Below, one piece after another: positions 6,155-8,497 of a stretch of 8,497 nt of DNA. The translations under genes and the position numbers were made by a program. Source of the stretch: Chitinophagales bacterium (GTDB taxonomy: Bacteria > Bacteroidota > Bacteroidia > Chitinophagales > UBA2359). A model generated the notes under the pieces. That model did not search any database and had not been told where the DNA came from. It saw only the letters and a list, made by a program, of their open reading frames with translations. The stretch is from contig JAHDIA010000109.1 of the NCBI GenBank assembly GCA_020631035.1, forward strand, positions 3,688 through 12,184. The letters run 5' to 3'. Positions within the stretch are counted from its first letter, which is position 1. Each line of letters starts with the position of its first letter.

Positions 6155-7042
6155 TTATCTAAACATTGTGTCCAATTCTTCATCGGACATTCCAATTTGG
6201 TCTATTTTTTCCATAACACTACTGCCTTCTTTTTGTTCTACCAATGAGAAGTACCAAATCACAATGGCAATCACAACAACCATATTTAGAATGGAGCTGA
6301 CAAATGTTACCACTGCTGTCCAAATAGACATCATCAATGTTGGCTCTTCCATTACAAATGCTGCTGATATACCCATCGACAAACCGCCCATCATACCCAA
6401 AAAACCACTGATCATTCCGACTATCAAACCTACAACAATTAATAGCCCAAAGCTTGCCCACCAATTGCCTGACATCAATTCAAAACACCGCTTAAAAGCA
6501 TCTCCAAGACTTTTTCGCTCAAAGAAATAAATTGGATATACGATGCTCAACACCACACCTAAATAAATACCAGGAATGACTAAAAACAAGCAAGCAAAAA
6601 AGACCACCATATAAATCAAAATCGTCGCCCCCAAAACCCAGAGGACCTTAATCGGAAATCCCCGCCAAATGTTCGCAAACTGCACTTCTGTTGTTTCCGA
6701 TTCGTGGTAGGCTTTCAAATATTGATTGATGGCTGCAATCAAAACACCATAAGCAACAACACTAAGAAAAAGTGATAAGAAATAAGTAGGAGTAAAAACA
6801 CCTCCCAATGCACCAAATGGATCACTTTCTATATAAGGATTATTTTCAATGGCATTTACACCTCTAAACATTTGTGTTTGTGCCAAGGAGGAAGTAATAG
6901 CTGTTAACAAGGCAATGGGTGCCACTACATACAACCATAGCTTAAACAATCCTTTAAAATTTTGACCAATAAATTCAAAGGTAGTCGAAAGGGTTTCCCC
7001 AAAATCTCTTCGCTTGTTTAATTTAATTTTCTCGTTCTGCAT
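6155..7042 (-). CDS. Multi-pass membrane protein of unknown function, partner of the SpoIIM-family protein
   Basis: This 295-residue protein has about six hydrophobic segments (roughly 35-55, 87-107, 133-156, 158-174, 197-222 and 238-262) and short charged ends. It has no cleavable signal peptide. FFERKSLGDAFKRCFELMSGNWW (173-195) resembles a segment seen in the YciC/DUF975-like membrane families and in the membrane part of some glycerophosphodiesterases: a cytoplasmic amphipathic helix before the fifth membrane segment. No catalytic motif is visible. The C-terminal tail EKIDQIGMSDEELDTMFR is acidic and probably cytoplasmic. Its ATG lies inside the end of the SpoIIM-family gene (20-bp overlap), which implies translational coupling and joint function in the inner membrane. 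The function is not known. Confidence 0.85.
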   Translation of the reverse strand: MQNEKIKLNKRRDFGETLSTTFEFIGQNFKGLFKLWLYVVAPIALLTAITSSLAQTQMFRGVNAIENNPYIESDPFGALGGVFTPTYFLSLFLSVVAYGVLIAAINQYLKAYHESETTEVQFANIWRGFPIKVLWVLGATILIYMVVFFACLFLVIPGIYLGVVLSIVYPIYFFERKSLGDAFKRCFELMSGNWWASFGLLIVVGLIVGMISGFLGMMGGLSMGISAAFVMEEPTLMMSIWTAVVTFVSSILNMVVVIAIVIWYFSLVEQKEGSSVMEKIDQIGMSDEELDTMFR

Positions 7043-8000
7043 AGTTTGTATTTACTTGATTTAGTTGGATCGGATAAAGGATAAAATAGTATATCATAAT
7101 GGCAAAAGACACCACAATAATTGTTAAATTTAAAAGCCAACTGCTCTGATAATGTCGGGTGACAAAACTTTCTAAAAAACCCGCTATCACAAATACGGGT
7201 ATCAATCCAATGATGATTTTTAAAGCATCTTTGGCTCCTCTTTTAAAGGAATGTAAGCGGCTGTAAGTACCAGGAAACAAAATGCTGTTGCCAATGACAA
7301 AACCTGCACAACCTGCAATGACAATTGCCGACAACTCGAAGGCTCCGTGAATGAATACTCCTAGCAAACTTGTCGTTGCCAATCCTTTTTTAAAAAAGAA
7401 GGTAAAAAAGCTTCCGACCATTACACCATTCCTAAAAATAACCACAGCCGTTCCCACCGACAGAAATATACCCAATACAAATGCCCAAAAAGATACCATA
7501 ATGTTGTTGAGGGTAATGCGTAAAAACATATTTCCAGAGGAAGAGCTTTTGTATACTGCCAAGGGGTCGCCACTTTCTATATTTTCTAAGGTCATATTTA
7601 CATAGGCGTCTCCCAAAATCAAACGGATAAAGGTATCGTCGTAGACAGTTGAGAGTGCCCCTACAAATATGGAGGCAAAAAACAAGATTGCCGCCCACAA
7701 CAATTCTTTTTGGTAATTGTAAAAAAGCGTGGGCAATTCTACTTTCCAAAAATCCCATACACGACTGCTTCGCTCTTTTTTGGTTTTGTAAATTGCCTGG
7801 TGCATTTTGACTGCCAAGCCGTTGAGATATTTGGTGGTATTGCTGGTCGGGTAAAAGGTACGAGCATAGGAGAGATCATCTGTCAATTCCACAAAAATCT
7901 CGGCTCGTTCGTCGGGTCCAATCCCCTCTACTTGCTGCAATTTTTTTTCAATTGCTTGCCATTTTTCTTTGTTTCGTTTCAAAAATGCAGGTTCCCGCAT
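7023..8000 (-). CDS. SpoIIM-family (DUF95) integral membrane protein
   Basis: This 325-residue protein begins MREPAFLKRNKEKW, the opening typical of the Bacteroidota members. A soluble, mostly helical N-terminal region of about 97 residues includes ELTDDLSYARTFYP. Membrane segments follow near 100-119, 162-188, 209-240 (probably two), 260-280 and 288-309. The family signature HGAFELSAIVIAG, with His218, Glu222 and the following glycines, lies in the core. In Bacillus, SpoIIM belongs to the peptidoglycan-remodelling complex of engulfment. Non-sporulating bacteria keep the domain in membrane gene clusters, often with MoxR ATPase, DUF58 and RDD genes, with unclear role. None of those genes lies within this window. 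It is the first gene of the pair; its end overlaps the next gene by 20 bp. Confidence 0.92.
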   Translation of the reverse strand: MREPAFLKRNKEKWQAIEKKLQQVEGIGPDERAEIFVELTDDLSYARTFYPTSNTTKYLNGLAVKMHQAIYKTKKERSSRVWDFWKVELPTLFYNYQKELLWAAILFFASIFVGALSTVYDDTFIRLILGDAYVNMTLENIESGDPLAVYKSSSSGNMFLRITLNNIMVSFWAFVLGIFLSVGTAVVIFRNGVMVGSFFTFFFKKGLATTSLLGVFIHGAFELSAIVIAGCAGFVIGNSILFPGTYSRLHSFKRGAKDALKIIIGLIPVFVIAGFLESFVTRHYQSSWLLNLTIIVVSFAIMIYYFILYPIQLNQVNTNYAEREN

Positions 8001-8021
8001 ATCATCGTTTTAATTTATGAC

Positions 8022-8029
8022 CGAATATA
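8022..8029 (-). promoter_or_regulatory. Candidate -7 box TATATTCG for the SpoIIM-family pair
   Basis: On the minus strand TATATTCG lies 21 nt before the ATG at 8000. It is identical to the octamer before the oxidoreductase gene and differs by one base from the cca box. AAATTAAAAC (complement of 8007-8016), a shortened form of the A-rich leader, lies between it and the start. No good -33 element is seen. Confidence 0.35.
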
Positions 8030-8114
8030 GTACATTTATTTGATTTTTGCCATCCTTTATGCATTCATTGCTGTTTCTGTTAAACATTGTTGGATAGATG
8101 GTATTGTTTGTTTA

Positions 8115-8244
8115 ATTTTTTGAACGGAATGTTGGGGGCTTCGTTTGCATGTGGTGTCCCCGCTATCCGCTTTTACTCCTCGTATTGGGCGAATGCAATT
8201 CGCCCCTACTGCGGGGTAACCGCTACTATCGGGCGTATTTGGCA
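8115..8244 (-). repeat. Dispersed palindromic repeat, copy B (inverted relative to copy A)
   Basis: Positions 8156-8244 are the reverse complement of 2054-2142 with two substitutions and no gaps. Beyond that the copies diverge over about 12 bases, then share CGAAGC and TTCCGTnCAAAAAAT, ending near 8115. It contains the same GTAG-footed hairpin as copy A, at 8187-8209 on the minus strand. Confidence 0.9.
8187..8209 (-). repeat. GTAG-type REP hairpin in copy B
   Basis: Read on the minus strand, GTAG (8209-8206) directly precedes the 8-bp stem and 3-nt loop at 8205-8187, with the same sequence as in copy A. The REP assignment rests on the GTAG foot plus palindrome. Confidence 0.7.
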
Positions 8245-8265
8245 TGTTTTGCCCTTCGTTGCATT

Positions 8266-8295
8266 AAAAATGTCATTCCCAAAAATGTCATTCCC
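8266..8295. repeat. 15-bp perfect tandem duplication
   Basis: AAAAATGTCATTCCC occurs twice head to tail (8266-8280, 8281-8295). The following CACGCAGGTG resembles, from memory, the arm of common intergenic palindromes of the type GTCATTCCC...GGGAATCCAG. Here the second arm seems to have been replaced by the next tandem repeat. Confidence 0.85.
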
Positions 8296-8304
8296 ACGCA
8301 GGTG

Positions 8305-8352
8305 ACTGGGCTGGCATTCCACTGGGCTGGCATTCCACTGGGCTGGCATTCC
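8305..8352. repeat. 16-bp perfect tandem repeat, three copies
   Basis: ACTGGGCTGGCATTCC is repeated exactly three times (8305-8320, 8321-8336, 8337-8352). The unit length is not a multiple of three, which argues against a coding role. Confidence 0.93.
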
Positions 8353-8384
8353 AGAATCTCATGTATTTGTTTTATATTTCTCGC

Positions 8385-8497
8385 CCGTTTTCGGTTCGGG
8401 CAGGCATAAAACCTGCCCCTACAAATACGCCTGTTTCCTGTTCCGTTTTCGGTTCGGGCAGGCATAAAACCTGCCCCTACAAATACGCCTGTTTCCT
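8385..8497 (-). repeat. 58-bp tandem repeat with REP-like hairpins, continuing past the edge
   Basis: Copy one is 8385-8442. Copy two starts at 8443 and is identical over the 55 bases available. Each unit contains GGGCAGG-CATAAAA-CCTGCCC (7-bp stem, 7-nt loop) at 8398-8418 and 8456-8476, followed by CTAC. On the minus strand this gives GTAG at the 5' foot of the stem (8422-8419 and 8480-8477), the same layout as copies A and B with an unrelated stem sequence. The array length is unknown because it runs off the window. Confidence 0.9.

Larger units (their letters stand above)
8001..8497. other. Repeat-packed intergenic region, about 500 bases
   Basis: No convincing gene is present. After the SpoIIM-family promoter area (8001-8050) the region holds repeat copy B (8115-8244), a 15-bp tandem pair (8266-8295), a 16-bp tandem triplet (8305-8352) and a 58-bp tandem repeat reaching the right edge (8385-8497). 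Short open frames here only read through the repeats. Confidence 0.8.

Noticed and set aside
6168..7758. Open frames of 81-120 codons on both strands across the membrane genes
   Set aside because: They are out-of-frame shadows of the two membrane proteins, whose hydrophobic segments and family motifs are clear.
2054..8244. Composite transposon bounded by the inverted repeats
   Set aside because: No transposase gene lies between them, the enclosed genes are ordinary chromosomal ones including cca, and no target-site duplication can be recognised.
2..8352. Common origin of the GPGGND-coding repeat and the right-hand CATTCCC repeats
   Set aside because: They share only TCATTCCCAC-like words of about 10 bases. 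The units differ in length (18 against 15 and 16 bp) and in the rest of their sequence, so chance is sufficient.
8087..8465. Open frames of 72-86 codons at the right end
   Set aside because: They run through tandem repeats and hairpins with units of 15, 16 and 58 bp and show no domain, signal or leader.
1..8497. CRISPR array suggested by the short direct repeats at both ends
   Set aside because: The left repeats are coding and have no spacers. The right repeats are either directly adjacent or part of one 58-bp unit with identical spacers, and no cas gene is present.

Overview
The window looks like a piece of a Bacteroidota chromosome, possibly a Saprospiria-like or related marine lineage. 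The grounds are AT-rich genes without clear Shine-Dalgarno sequences, A-rich leaders before several start codons, TAnnTTTG-like -7 boxes, and a SpoIIM-family membrane gene of the kind found in this phylum. The genus is not determinable from the sequence alone.

Layout. Positions 1-1852 (minus) hold most of a secreted animal-type haem peroxidase. Its C-terminal end runs off the left edge inside a perfect GPGGND tandem repeat. A 367-base gap follows with a dispersed palindromic repeat (copy A). Next is cca (2220-3653, minus), the tRNA CCA-adding enzyme with an HD domain, which starts at TTG. Divergent from it is a VAT1-like quinone oxidoreductase of the MDR family (3791-4840, plus). A small DUF6958-like protein (4965-5252, plus) and a class I SAM methyltransferase (5264-6082, plus) form a tight pair. 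A strong bidirectional hairpin terminator separates these from a convergent membrane pair on the minus strand: a SpoIIM-family protein (7023-8000) and an overlapping six-helix membrane protein (6155-7042). The last 500 bases have no convincing gene and are packed with repeats: an inverted copy (B) of the dispersed repeat, two sets of short tandem repeats, and a 58-bp tandem repeat that runs off the right edge.

The protein-coding part is mostly housekeeping or generic. The most interesting material is the peroxidase with its expanding C-terminal repeat, and the non-coding repeats. All four repeat hairpins, from two different sequence families, carry the tetranucleotide GTAG directly at the foot of the stem. 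That is the hallmark of REP sequences handled by RAYT (TnpA-REP) enzymes. The copies at 2054-2182 and 8115-8244 are inverted relative to each other and bracket about 6 kb containing the six complete genes.

I see no tRNA, rRNA, CRISPR array, transposase gene or defence system here.
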